From Cyanophora paradoxa (lineage: Eukaryota; Glaucocystophyceae; Cyanophorales; Cyanophoraceae), in NCBI GenBank assembly GCA_004431415.1, contig QPMI01000601.1, positions 124,001 to 188,000 on the forward strand: a stretch of DNA of 64,000 nt, read 5' to 3'. Below, piece after piece: positions 34,012 to 45,585 of this stretch. The position numbers were made by a program, and so were the translations under genes. How positions within the stretch are numbered: position 1 is the stretch's first letter; the number at the start of each line of letters is the position of its first letter. The notes beneath the pieces were generated by a model. It was not told the origin of the DNA. It saw only the letters and a list, made by a program, of their open reading frames with translations, and searched no databases.

Positions 34012-36461
34012 ATGGGCTGGCCGCTCCCGGTGTCCTGCGAAGGAGAGTGTGATCGGAAGACCCTTCCTGATCGTTTCCACACGGAGTACAAGAGCCAGTT
34101 CAAGCGATTCGTGCTCTCGCCAGCTGGGCAGTCGCAGTATGCCGTCGTGCCCTTCCAGGCGTCATGCGGCTGCGACGGCGGGGCTTGCGAGATCCGTTCG
34201 GGATGCGGCTGCGGCTGCCAGCGGCGGACCACCACGCACGGAATCCCCCACAAGCCAGCGTCCCACGTCTGCCGGCAGCCGGCGCACCCAGTCCCGAAGC
34301 TCCAGCAGCCCGAGCTCTATCCAGTATACGCGCAGGAACAGGAGCGTTGCGGCTGCAGCCCGTGCTTCTGCGGCTGCGGCTGCGGCTGCGATAGCTACGA
34401 GGTCGCCGCCCCAGCGCACCAGGCCCACGACAGCTGCTGCTCGTGGGGACCCGCCTTCCGCTCCGTCGGCGTACAGCCGAGCCAGGCCGCCCCCCAGCCG
34501 CAGCCGATGCGCCCCTACGAGCCCGCGCCCGCCGCCGCGGCCCCGCATGCCGCCTACGCGCCGCAGGCGACACACCAGACCCAGCCGCAGCAGTACTACC
34601 AGGCCCAGCCTCAGCCCCAGGCCCAGCCGCAGCGGCGGGCGCCAGCGATGCCCGCGGCCCCTTCCCGCCGCCCCCTGGAGTCCGCGCGCTCGGCCCCCCC
34701 CGAGAGCGGCCCCTTCGGCTACCCGGCCGCCGCGGCGCCCCCGCCGGAGGCGGAGGGGCCGCCGGCGCCGTACACGACTGCGCCGTACGGGACAGCGCCG
34801 GCGGTGCCGCGGCCGCAGCCGCAGCCGTACCCGAAGGCGGCGGGGGCGAAGGGCCCCTCGCTGACCCCGGAGGAGGCCATCCGCATCATCCAGGCCCGCT
34901 TCCGCCGCCGCAACCGCGAGAAGGCGCCCCCGCCCCGCCCCGCCCTCCCTCTCTCCCCTGCCCGATGCTAAAGCGGGCGCAGGCGCTGCCGGCGACGCGG
35001 TCGCTGCCCGACACGACGGTGAAGCGCATGACGGGCAAGCCCGTCTTCCACAGCTACGGCCGCAAGAACACGCACCCCGCCGCAGGTCCGCCGCCCTCCA
35101 CTCCTTTCCGTCCGGCGACTTACGCCGGGGTCCGGGGGCGCAGGCCGCTTCATCAGCGGAGAGTACATGCTCACGCACAACGTGACGCCCCACGAGCAGC
35201 CCAACCGCCCCGAGCGCAAGCAGGCGCGGGCCCCCGCCCTCCTTCCCCCACGCTGCTCGCCTCACGCCGGGCCGGCAGGTCTTCGGGTCGGCGGTCTTCT
35301 CGCGGGAAAGCATGCGCAAGTACGACGCGAGCCGGCAGGGCCGACTGGTCCGCCCCGCGCCCCCCCGCCGCGCCCTCGCATCCGGGGCGCCGACGGGGGC
35401 GGGGCCGGGGGGCAGAGTCAGCTGGCGGCGGAGCACGCGGAGGCGATGCAGCGGCTGGCGGCGGTCAGCCCGCGCGTCGACACGACCCTCGGGCCCTTCT
35501 CCTGGGGCGGCGCAGGCGAGGGCGCCCCCGCCGAGGACGGTGCGCTCCGCCGCGGAGCCCGGGCCGCCCCGCGCCCCCGGCCCCGCCGACGCCGGCCGCA
35601 GAGGTCGGCCCCGCGGCCCCGGCGGACCCCGGTTTCGTGGCGAGCCAGCGCCAGGCCGCAGCGCGCCTCTCTGCGGGGCTCTCCGCCGCCCCGCGCCCCG
35701 GCGCCGCCGGCCCGGCCCCCTCGGCGGCCCCGCCCTCCAGCGCCGCGCCTCCTTCTCCTCCCTGCCCACGCAGGCCGCAGCCGGCCCCGGCCCCGGCGCG
35801 GCGGCAGCCCCCGCGTACCCGCCGCACCCGAACGTGTACCCGCGGCAGGCGGCGCCGGGAGCCCCGCCGGCGGCTGTGCGGGCGGCGTGGGGCGAGGTTC
35901 CCGGGCAGCGCCCCTCCGTCATCGCCTCCCTCGCCACCGGCGTCCGGCCCGCCCCGCACCAGCCCCAGCGCCGGCACCCGCCCCGGCCCCGGCACCCGCC
36001 CCGGCGTCTGCGTACCCTTCGCACGCACAGCCCGCCCAGTCCGTCGGTGCGGGCCCCTCGCCCGTCCCCTCCCGCGCCCCCGCGCTCCCTCACGCCCCCG
36101 CGCAGCGTACGGCGCGCCGGCCTGCGGCGGCTCCTGCCGCGGGTCCTCTGCGGGGCGCTGCCCGTGCGGCGCGGGGCGGCGGTCGGCCTCCCCCGCGCCC
36201 CCGGCGGCGGGGGCGGCCTCGGGGGGCAGCGGGCGGCTGTACGTGGTCCGCGAGTTTGCCCCGCGGCAGGCCGAGGAGCTCGACCCCAAGTTCTACAAGT
36301 GCGCCGGGCCGGCGCCGGCGCCACGGCCCCTCGCCGGCAGCGCCCTGCTGACCGCCCCCCGCAGGTACCTCCCCGCCGAGGCGACCTCGACGCTCCGCCC
36401 CGCGGGGCGCGTCCTCCCCCCCTCGTACACCGTCGCCAACACCCTCGACGAGTACGACTAG
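34012..36461 (+). CDS. Cys-rich, Gln/Pro-rich protein with an IQ-like segment
   Basis: ATG 34012. Residues 1-130 carry clustered Cys (ASCGCDGGACE, SGCGCGCQ, ERCGCSPCFCGCGCGCDS) that could bind metal. This is followed by a disordered Gln/Pro/Ala stretch and then TPEEAIRIIQARFRRRNREK, which resembles an IQ motif (IQxxxRxxxR). After introns the gene continues with TRSLPDTTVKRMTGKPVFHS, RFISGEYMLTHNVTPHEQPN, VFSRESMRKYDASRQG and AAEHAEAMQRLAAVSP. The last two exons contain LYVVREFAPRQAEELDPKFY and RVLPPSYTVANTLDEYD, with stop at 36461. Family not recognised. A role in calmodulin binding is only inferred from the IQ-like motif. Confidence 0.6.
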
Positions 36462-36636
36462 CCGCCCGCAAGCGACCGGGCCGGCGCAGAGGCACCCTAG
36501 GGTCCACTTGTAGTGTTTGCGCTTCTGCTTCTGTCCATATCAAGGTTCTCTAGTAAATAGTATCTATACGCAGCTGTAGATCAGATAACCTGAGGGCCTA
36601 TCTACGCTTGAAAATAAGCTGAAGAGGGTGCTCCGC

Positions 36637-37731
36637 TCAGAACCGCACCCAGCACCGGTGGCACTCGCCCGCGCAGTCGCCTGCGCCGCAGGCGCCCCCG
36701 CCATGGTCGGCGAGGCCGCGCGAGGCGAGGCCGGGCCCCGGGGGCGCGTACCCCCGCAGTCGAGGTTGTACCCCAGCACCCTCGGCTCCCGCTTCACCAC
36801 CCCGATGAGGGTGGAGCCCTGCACGAGCGCCCGCACCCCCTCAGCCGCCGCCCCTGCGAGAAGATCTCGAGGAAGGGGCGGGGCGCGGGTTCGAACCGAG
36901 ATGCCGTAGTCGTACTCGAGCTTGACGAGGGCGCGCTTGAGGCGCTTCTCGATGTCGAGGCCGAGGACCTCGGGGAACTTCTCCACGAGGAACTTGACCC
37001 CGTCGGCGTCGAACCCGAGCTCAGAGAGGAGCGAGAGGACGCCGGCGACCTGCCCCGCCGGCGGCGCCTCGTTCTCTTTCTCCCCGCACCTGCCCGCAAC
37101 GCCGCGCCTCAGGCCAGCGGACTACACAGAGTGCCGAAAGAGAGGGGGCGGGAAACGCACCAGTAGCTCTGGTTGCTCCACCCGAAGGCGCGCGCGACGG
37201 CCGCCGCCGCCGCGCTCTCGTCCACACCACTTGCGGCAGCAACGGCCTCAACGCTCTGCTTGAAGCTCTCCGCTTCGTCTGCGAGGCAATCTTGAGCTCT
37301 CACGCGCGCGGGCGCGTGTGCCAGAAACGAGCCCAAGCCCGGCGCATGCGCACCGCCTGTGAGGGTCTCCGCGGGGTTCAGCGCCGGCGGCTTGCTCTGC
37401 AAGAGAGGGAACACAGTGAGCATTTCGGTGCTCGCCTTGGATTCGTGCGCCGCCTCAGCCACCGCCGAACGCGCGCGCGCCGCGTGCGCGTGTCGAGCAG
37501 CGAGTGCGACCGGCGCACCGAGCTTGCCGTGCAGACTAGTTCGGACCCGCTCCATATGAGCCTTCTCGCTGGCTCGAACAACCGCTGGGCGTCGGTAATG
37601 CGGGAGCTGGGTCCGCCGCGCTGTCCTCGGCGCTGGCCAGTCGCGCGCGGTCGCGAGCAGATGCTGGTACGCCAACTGAGCGTTGCGGAGCGCCCAGAGG
37701 CGGCGGGCGCTTGAGCGACGAAGGCGGACAT
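36637..37731 (-). CDS. mTERF-domain protein, probably organellar
   Basis: Exons on the minus strand read SFKQSVEAVAAASGVDESAA with ARAFGWSNQSYW, then AGVLSLLSELGFDADGVKFL, VEKFPEVLGLDIEKRLKRAL, EGVRALVQGSTLIGVVKREP and RVLGYNLDC. A final exon GDCAGECHRCWVRF ends at 36637. The alternating helices with 'FP.VLG' and 'P.VLGY' are typical of mTERF repeats, which bind nucleic acid in mitochondria or plastids. The preferred start at 37731 (MSAFVAQAPAASGRSATLSW) gives a Ser/Ala/Arg-rich N-terminus resembling a transit peptide, but requires one splice into the mTERF frame. It is only about 34 bp from the start of the divergent gene at 37766. Confidence 0.7.
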
Positions 37732-37765
37732 CGTCGAGGTGTACCCCCACACAGCCTCGGCCGAG

Positions 37766-38994
37766 ATGATGTACGGGCAGCCTCAGCGAGGGCCCGCGGG
37801 CGTCTCTGCGCCCAGCAGCGGCAATTCGGTGCTGCAAAGTGCGTCCCGCCGCCTCCCGCCTCCTCCCACGTTCGAATGCTGACCCGCGCCGTCGTCGCTT
37901 TCGGCAGAGATTATCGACTTCTTCGTCACGCTCGCTCGTGAGGACAAGGCGAAGTGCGCCAGACGCTCCCGCCGCGCCTGCCGCCGCTGACCATCATCCC
38001 CGCAGCCTCATCCTCTTCGCCGCTGCCGTGGTCCGTCCCGTTCTCACGCCGCCGCTACATATGTGTTAGACTTAGCTAGCTGCCACGGCCTTCTCCACCG
38101 CGCGGCGGCGGGGGGCTCGCCATCCGTTGACTACCGCCGCTGAGCCGCCCGCTCGACACGCAGGCTGGCTTCTTCTTCGCCGAGATCGGTATCATCATTC
38201 TTCCTCGCGGTGAGGAGTACTGGGAGGTCCACCCCGACTACATCGGCCTGCAGGGCGGCATTGCACTGTTCGCTCTGCTGGTGTCCCTCGTCGTCGTCGT
38301 CGGCAGCGGCGCACGGCACAACCGCATTCTGCTGGCCGTATCCTTTTGCAGCCGCGCGTCCGGGGGGCTCTGTCGTCGCCTCTGTCGGCTCCTTTCCTTC
38401 ACCCGCCTCTTTCCGCAGGCCTACGGTCTCCTCCCCATGACGATCGCTCTGCTCATCTACGGCGCGCACCAGGCGACCGTCGTCACCTACTGGTGCCGGA
38501 AGTGCAACGAGACTTCGTGCCCGACGAACGCCGACTCGTGCCAGTCCGGCCTCGGCACCTTCATGCTCGGGCAGGTCATCCTCATCATCTCCACGGTCCG
38601 CCCGCCCCACCCGCCGCCCCGCCGCCCGCGCACGCGGCCGCCGACGCCGCCGCCTCAGATCCTCATGTTCATGGCGTCGATCAACCGGCGGGAGTTCATC
38701 CGCCAGACCGTCGGCGACCAGCCGCTCGTCCCCGCCGGCTTCCTCAAGTCGGACAACTGGAACTTCAACCTCCAGCAGATCGGCGCCAACCTCGCCAACC
38801 TCGGCGGCTTCGGCGGCGCCCCCGCCGGCCCCCCGCGCCCGCAGCAAACGTACGGCGGCGCCCCTCCCCCGTCCGCCCGCGTCTACCAGGTCCGGCCCTT
38901 CGCCTGCCCGCGCCCCCTTTCCTTTTCTTACCTTTCTCTGCTCGCAGCCCTCGACGTTCTCCGTCGAGACGGTACCCGTCCGCGGCGGCCTGTA
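37766..38994 (+). CDS. Multi-pass membrane protein, unknown family
   Basis: Exon 1 (from ATG 37766) encodes YGQPQRGPAGVSAPSSGNSV. Introns GTGCGT...GGCAG and GTGCGC...CGCAG join in frame to IIDFFVTLAREDKA and LILFAAAV. Then comes AGFFFAEIGIIILPRGEEYW with a second hydrophobic block, GIALFALLVSLVVVVGSGAR. A third block is AYGLLPMTIALLIYGAHQAT followed by a Cys-containing loop (WCRKCNETSCPTNADSC), then FMLGQVILIIST. The tail is Phe/Asn/Gly-rich and ends STFSVETVPVRGGL at 38994. Four transmembrane segments with an extracytoplasmic Cys loop suggest a tetraspan protein. I do not recognise it further. Confidence 0.7.
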
Positions 38995-39186
38995 GCCCTT
39001 CTCCTTTGTTTCGTAGACAGGACCCGTTTCCCGCCCGTCCCCTCGATTCCCCTCCTCGTCCCGAACCGAATTGCACAGCGTTCTTTCAGGCACGCGCCGC
39101 ACACCCGGGAGCCCCCTCCCCGCGCCCATCCGTCCGAGGCGCCTAGAGTCCTACTAGATTCCAGCCGGCGGGGCGCGCTCTGTACA

Positions 39187-42100
39187 TTACTGCGCGGCGA
39201 TCTCGACGAGGAGGGTGCTGGCGGGCAGCGGGCCGCCGTCCAGCGCCGAGTAGAGCGGCACGGCGCGCACGCCCGGCCGCAGGTTGAGCGCTGGGATGGC
39301 CCCGAACCTGCGCCCCCGAGCCCCTCGAAGTCAGGCCGCCCCGAATCCCGCCCCCCGCCCCCGCGCACGCGACGAGGTTCGTGGGGCTCCCTGCGCCTCC
39401 GAGCGTCGGCTCGAGGGGGCGGGGCGGGGCGCGTGGCGGGGCGCGCACCGTCGCCGACCAGGAAGCGGACGTAGGCGGTGGACGGCTGCGCGAGCGAGAA
39501 GGAGGCCCCCTGGTTGAACTGCGCCGCGACGCCCGTCCGCTCTGCGCCCCCGCCCCGCCCCGTCGCCGTCAGAGCGCGCTTGTGGCCGTGGTCCGGGTCG
39601 CTCGGGGGACTCGCCGGGGATGGGCGGCTGCACGCGGGGCGCATTGGCGTTGGCGTCGAGGGGGCAGCCGACGACGTCCATCCCCAGGACCGCCTCCGGG
39701 GGCGACCCCGCGCCGGCGCCCCGCCGCCGCAGCGGCAGCTGGCCCGTCCCCAGCGCCTGCCGTCGAGTTCGAGCCGCCGCCCCGGGCGGGGCGGGGCGGG
39801 ACCGGGCCCATCCGCGGGGGTACGCGCCTTGAGGGAAAGCGAGGCGCGGGCGACGCCCTCGGTCGCGAACGCAGCCGCAAGCGCCTCGCGGATCGCCTGC
39901 GCGGCCTGAGGGGGGTACGGCGGCGATTCTGAAAGAGGGCCCACCTCGTCGCCGCCGACGCCGCGGAGGCCGTCGGGCTTGAGGACGTAGCCGCAGCCGC
40001 CGTTGGCCGCGAACTTGGCCCGCGCCACCGCCTGCCGGCCCCGGGCGCCTAAGCGGGCGGCGGGGGGCGGGCCGGGGGCGTGCGCGCGATGGAGGGGTCC
40101 GAGGCGGCGCGGAAGTTGATGGGCACGATCTGCGGCGGGGCGGGGCCTGAGCGGGGGCGAGGCGGGGGACGGCTCGGCGGGGCGGGGCGGGGCGGGGCGC
40201 CTGGCAGCCGACGGCCCAGGCGGCGAGGGCGTTGGAGCCCGAGGCGGGGCCCCGGCCCCGCGTCCGCCCCTCCAGGCCCCGCACGCAGATAAGCTGCCGC
40301 GCCGCCATCCTGCGCTCCGCGTGAGGCTCGAGGCCGGCGGGGCGGGCGGGAGCGGGCGGGGCGGCACCGGGCGATGGCGGGGCCCTGGCGGGCGGCGGCG
40401 GCGAGGAGGCGGGAGACGCCGGCCGTCGGCACGCGGTCCTCCTCCCCGTCCGCCCGCCCGCTCACTGCAGAGCGCGAGGTTGGGCGCGGGCCCAGCGTAC
40501 GGGGGGCGGGCGGGGCGGCGGCACCGGTGTCGCCGGGGGCGACGAAAGGGACGCTCCGCAGGGCGATCCAGTCGGCGGCCGAAGGGCCCGAGCGGGGGCC
40601 CGGGGCCCCCGGCGCGATGGCCGCCAGGCCCCGCGCGAAGAGGCCCCCCGCCCCCGCCAGCACCCCCGAAGACGACGCCGACCCCGCCTCTCCTGCGCCC
40701 AAAGGGCTCAGGGGGGGTACTAAGGTACTCCAGAAGGGAAGGGCGGACCCTCTCCGTGGTAGTAGACCTTCCCGAAGTCGTAGCGCGGGCTACCCGGCGG
40801 GCTGGCGTCGCCCTGGAGGCCTCTGCGCCGCGGCGGCCCCTCGGCCCCCCGAACGGAAAGGGGGGCCGGCGGGATTCGAACCGGAACGCGACGTCGGGGT
40901 CGCCGACCTCGGACTCGAGGTCGATCTCGGGGTCCTCGAGGGGCCGCGCCTGCCGGGGTCGCCCTCAGCGATCGATCAAGTCAGAGCGCCCCCTGCGAGG
41001 TCGAAGCGGCGGCTCGCCATGACGAGGACGCGGCCGCGCAGGGACTCGGGGGAGCCGGAGGGGTTGCGGCAGATGCGCTCCCCAAAGCACGTCCGCAGCA
41101 GCGGCCCCAGCAGCCGCGACTGCTCCTCCGTGACCCGCAGGTCCAGCCCCAGGATCAGCGGGTACCTGGCCCCGCGTCGGCGGGGTACGGGAGGGGAGGG
41201 GAGGGGAGGGGAGGGGTACGGGGCGCACGGCGAGGTCTCGAAGGCGCACTCGCTGACGGTCTCGAGGACGGTCGCGAGGCGCACCCCCCCTTGCGCCGAC
41301 GTGGAGGGGTACACGACCGGCCCCGACGAGCTCGGGTACACCTCGACTGCGCGCGCGGCGCGCGGCGCGTCAGGGCACGCGTACCCCCCAGCAATCGGGT
41401 ACCCCCTCGGGCGCACTGTGGAGGCAGCGGACGCCGGAGAGGAGGGCCTCGCGGTAGGCCCCCAGGAGGGCGTCCCGCTCGACGGGCTCCGGGAAGAGCA
41501 CGGAGGCAGAGCTGACGTAGTAGTGCGCCAGCGGCTCGTCCATCGCCTGCGACGCCTGCAGGCCCCGCCCCCGCGTGAGCTGCCGGGGGCGGCTCCTTGC
41601 GCCCCGCCCCGCCCCGCGGCGCGCGCACCGGGGAGCGGGCGACGGCGCCGTTGGCGCCAGGGCGCGTGTCGAGCAGGGTCGCCGCGAAGCCGACGAGGGA
41701 GAGGCCCTGCGCGCGGAGCGGCTCAGATATGAGCTCCCGAAGGGGCGAGCGCTTGGCGGGGCGCACGCGGCCGCCCCTGGGAAGGTCGCCGCCGCGCTCG
41801 GCGACCGTGCGGGCGGCGGCCTCGCCGGCCGCCGCGCCGGCCTCGTGCTGGACGCCCTGCAGGAAGGCCCGCAGCTCCTCCTGCGAGAGCGCCCCGTCCC
41901 CCCCGCCCGCCCGCCGAACACCTCCACCTGCCCCCCGCACGCGACGGGTCGGACAAGGAGGGGCGCAGGCGCCGGGGCGGGGGGGGGGGGGGGGGGGGGG
42001 TACGGCGCACGACTTCGGGGCGGCGGAGGAGGCGGGCGGCGACGTGGGCGAAGAGGTCCCAGCCCAGCGTCGCCGGCGCGCTCCGGTCCGACGCGCCCCC

Positions 42101-43985
42101 GTTCCCCTGCGCCCCGCCGCCCCCGTCGCCCTCCCGTCTCCCGTGCCCGCGGTGCGCGCGCGCGGGCCTTTGCGGCGTCGACGAGCTCGAAGCGGAGGCA
42201 GATCTCGCCCGAGACGCGCCCGCTCTTCCCGGGGCCGCACACCAGCGGCAGCCTGCGCGCCCCCGCCCATGCCGAGCCGGCGCCGCCTCAGCGGCCGGCG
42301 GCGCCGAAGCAAGGGGAGGCGAGGGGGGCGGCTCGCCACTGCGGGTGGGCCCCGCGCTGCATTGCGTCCTGCAAGGGCATGGCTGCGCAGCGGGCGCGTC
42401 AGGCCAGGGGGCTAGGGCCGCGGAACGGGGCGCAGGCAGGCGGCGGCGCGCCGATCTCGCCCATGTAGTCGTCCCTGGAGATCAAATCGTGGTCGTAGAC
42501 GGAGAGCGTGAGGGTCTCCCCCAGGGCCACCCCCCGCAGGTCGAACACCAGCGCCTGCTGGCCCCCCGGGGGGAGAGACGGTAAGGCTCGGCGGGGGTAC
42601 GGGGGCAGCGAGGGGGAGGGTACGCGGACCTCGTTCCAGGAAGGCTCCAGCGTGTTGTTCTTGTGCTCGGTCTTGTGCGTCTGGGAGCCTAGCGGCTTGC
42701 GCGTCGGCGGGGGGTACGATACGCAAGGAGAAGACGAGGCGGAGCGCACCCAGCTCGCCCTTGACGTAGGGGTCTGGCGGGGGAGGAAGGGCGTCGGGTG
42801 GGGTACGCGGCGCCGGACGCTTAAAGGGGGCTACACACCGCTGGTCTTGCCGTCCTTGGGGGCGAGGTTGCGGCCGCCGACGACCGTGACGCACAGGCCC
42901 TCCTTCTTGCTCTCCTGCGGGGTGCGCGACCGTTGGTGAGGCCGGGCGGGCCGGGAAGCGCCACCGCGGGGGTTCGAACCCGCGCCAGGCGCTCGATGTA
43001 CTCGGGGGACGCTGGGAGGCCCTTCCTGGGGGTACGTGAGACTCGGGGAAGAAAACACAGGCCCTGGAAAGCTCTCACTTGGTGAGAAGCTTTGAGGCTT
43101 CGGCCTGCGTAGCAGGGGTCGGTCGGGGAGGGGCGGGGGCCCGAGGCGCGGGAGGGGTACCGCGGTCAGATGGCCGTCCGCCTGTCCGTTCGTCGCCTCG
43201 TCCCAGATGCGCTTGAGCGCCTGGGGGGTATGACGTGAGGCGGGCGGGGCGGCAACGGAGGGGGAAGAGGAAGGGGAGAAGGGGCGGACCTGGACCTCGG
43301 CCTTGGCCATGTCGGCGGGGGGCGCGGAGATGGTGCTGGCGGTGCGGGCGAGGACCCGCGCCCCGCTGCTCGCCTTCTGGAGCGACTGCAGCTCGGCCGG
43401 CACCGCGGCCGCCGCGCCTGCCGGGGCCCCCGGCGCGGCGGGCTGCGGCGGGGCCGCCCTGCCCAGCAGGCCGCGGAGAGCGCTGACCCAGCGCTGCTGC
43501 ATCTCCCGGTCCGCGGCGATGAAATCGATCGTGGCCTGGTTCTGCGGGCGCGGCGTCGGAGGCCCTCTGACCATCAGGAGCGCGCCGCGGGCCGGCGCGC
43601 ACGTCGAGAACGATCGAGAACGCCTCGCTGCGCGCGTGCTGGCTGAAGCGCTTGAACGTGTCCGAGCGAGGGCCCTCAAGGACATCCCGGAAAGAGGACT
43701 TCGGCCCTGCGCTGCGGAGTGAGGGGCGGCCTTCTCTGCTCTGAAGCGCCAGGACGGTCCACGCACATTCCTGGGGCTTCTTCCGGAACTTGCCAAGCGT
43801 CTGCGCGTGCGTTCAGTCGTGGGAACGGCTGCGGACCGCGACGACGCAACCGTGCAAAATACGGCGTCGCCCTCGTCCGTGAAACGGATACGCCTGGACT
43901 TGACATCGCCGTCCTTAGCCTCGACTAGCTGCACCTCGTCGCCGCTGCAGCAGCGGCGCCAAGCGGTGGGGTCGGGTGCGGCCAT
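39187..43985 (-). CDS. Phosphoinositide phospholipase C-like protein, catalytic histidines apparently lost
   Basis: Domains on the minus strand: a PH domain (43985-43440; CCSGDEVQLVEAKDGDVKSR to DREMQQRWVSALRGLL), a C2 domain (about 42920-42250; GLCVTVVGGRNLAPKDGKTS, DPYVKGEL, ETLTLSVYDHDLISRDDYMG), an EF-hand-like loop GDGALSQEELRAFLQ (about 41880), and an X domain (41560-40990; MDEPLAHYYVSS to PLILGLDLRVTEEQSRLLGP). These are followed by a Y domain (about 40310-39840; FAANGGCGYVLKPDGL) and a terminal C2-like part ending ASTLLVEIAAQ at 39187. In the X domain the usual SSHNTYL reads SSASVLF, and the second catalytic His region VVYHG reads VVYPS. Both general acid/base histidines are therefore missing, which predicts a non-catalytic, scaffold-type PLC-like protein. 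Exon borders are approximate. Start at 43985 (MAAPDPTAW). Confidence 0.82.
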
Positions 43986-44266
43986 CAAAGCTGGCTGATA
44001 GCTTTGCAAGGCTGCTGGCTAGTTCGGCAGTGCAGGCGTTAGCTGCGGTTAGCAGTCTCGGCGGGGTACGCCTCTCAAGATCAGCTCGCAAACATTTCTT
44101 GGAGTCGACGACTCGACGTCCTTGGCGCGTCAGCGTCCCCGCAACGCTCCTGGCCCAGCAAAGCTGCCCACCCTCGCTTTGCTCGAGCACTTCCAGCCTT
44201 CGCGAATCGAACCAGCAGAGACCGGAGCACCGAGTCAGCAGATCGCTAGACGTCAGGAAGTAGAAG

Positions 44267-45585
44267 ATGGGATCGTCGAACGAGGACAAAATCAAAGCTT
44301 CGCTGAAGAACCTGCTGCCCAGCCTTCCCGATGAGAAGACGGAAGCCCTTTGGACGTCAGCGGCGGAGAAGGGCGACGTGGCGAAGATCAAGTGCGCCTG
44401 CTCGCTCTGCTGATGCACGTACGCTGGCGCTGACGGTCCGCATCCGCCGTCGCAGGGAGTTGCTCGTGAAGGCGAAGGAGATCAGTGCCGGCATGGAGCA
44501 CCACCCAGAAGCGCTCGTCGCCGCCGTCCGCAACGGGCACATAGAAGTCGTAAAGTGCGTCGATCCCTCGTGCTAGGGCCGAGGCGCGTAGCTAACGCCA
44601 GCGGTCCGCGGCGCCCAGGCTGCTCGGCTTCCCCGATGCGCGTTACTGGCACGCGGAGAGGGTTAAGAGCAAGACGATCCTGCGCTGGATGATTGGCCAC
44701 CTGAAGGAGAAGACGCCGTACGAAGATTTGATCCGCCGCTGCAAGATGGGCAACTTCAACGCGTGCTTCATGTTCGCGAAGGCGGCCCTGGATGCGGCGA
44801 GCTCCGCGGTGTGCCGAGCAAGATTTGATCTAATCTCCGCCCCGCGCGCCCCGCGCCCGCTCACCGCGCCCGCAGACCGAGTCGCAGGAGGCGGAGGACC
44901 TCCAGAAGCTCGCGAACGACTGCATAGAGTTCGCCGTGAAGCTCCTCGACGAGCAGTGCGAGATCCCGTACCCCGCACGCGCCCGCCGCCCGCGCCCCGC
45001 CGCCCACGCGCCTCCGCGCAGGTACCGGACGACCTTGTACAAGGCGAGCCACGACCCGCAGGCGCAGGTCGAGCTGCTCCTCATGGCGCGCCCGCACCCT
45101 CCAGGAAGCGCGTACCTGCGGGCCGCCCTGAACCCGTACCCCGCAGCTGGAGTTCCAGATCGGGACGCGGACGACCCTGGACATGGCGAACGAGCTGAAC
45201 GCGACGCAGTTCCTCTCCCACCCCCTCGTGAACCTGTGCGCGTACCCGTACCCCCGCCCGCGCCCCCGTCCCAGCCCCCTCGCGAGCGGGGCGGGGGCGC
45301 GGGGGCAGGTACATCAACCTGAGCAAGGGGGAGGAGGGGAAGGAGCACGCGAAGCGGGACGACGACTCGTCGGAGTGGATCTACTGGGCCGTCGGCGCCG
45401 TCGCCCTCCTCTCCATCGCCATCGCCGTGCCCGCCCCTCCCCCCTCCCCCGCCCGAGGCCGCCCCGCCCTGAGCGGCGCCCGCCCCGCCCCGCAGCTCTA
45501 CATCCTCTTCACGGCGGGTGCCTCGAGCCGCGCGGCGCCCCCGAGCTTCAACAAGTTCGACGCCTCCAAGGGCTTCCGCGACTAG
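44267..45585 (+). CDS. Ankyrin-type membrane protein with TRP-channel-like pre-membrane region
   Basis: ATG 44267 (MGSSNEDKIKASLKNLLPSL). Exons follow: EALWTSAAEKGDVAKIK, HHPEALVAAVRNGHIEVVK (ankyrin-like helices), YWHAERVKSKTILRWMIGHL, FNACFMFAKAALDAASSAV, EDLQKLANDCIEFAVKLLDE, YRTTLYKASHDPQAQVELLL, TLDMANELNATQFLSHPLVN, RYINLSKGEEGKEHAKRDDD, WIYWAVGAVALLSIAIA, and LYILFTAGASSRAAPPSFNK to the stop at 45585. The 'LD.A......FLSHP..' block resembles the segment just before the first membrane helix of TRP channels. Only one strong membrane segment is visible, so this is not a complete channel. Function inferred only weakly. Confidence 0.6.

Noticed and set aside
42955-42990. tRNA-like T-arm (GGGTTCGAACCC)
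   Set aside because: The decamer is a palindrome within the PLC-like gene. No acceptor, D or anticodon arm can be placed around it on either strand. Similar GATTCGAACC words at 13663 and 40870 lie in coding exons.
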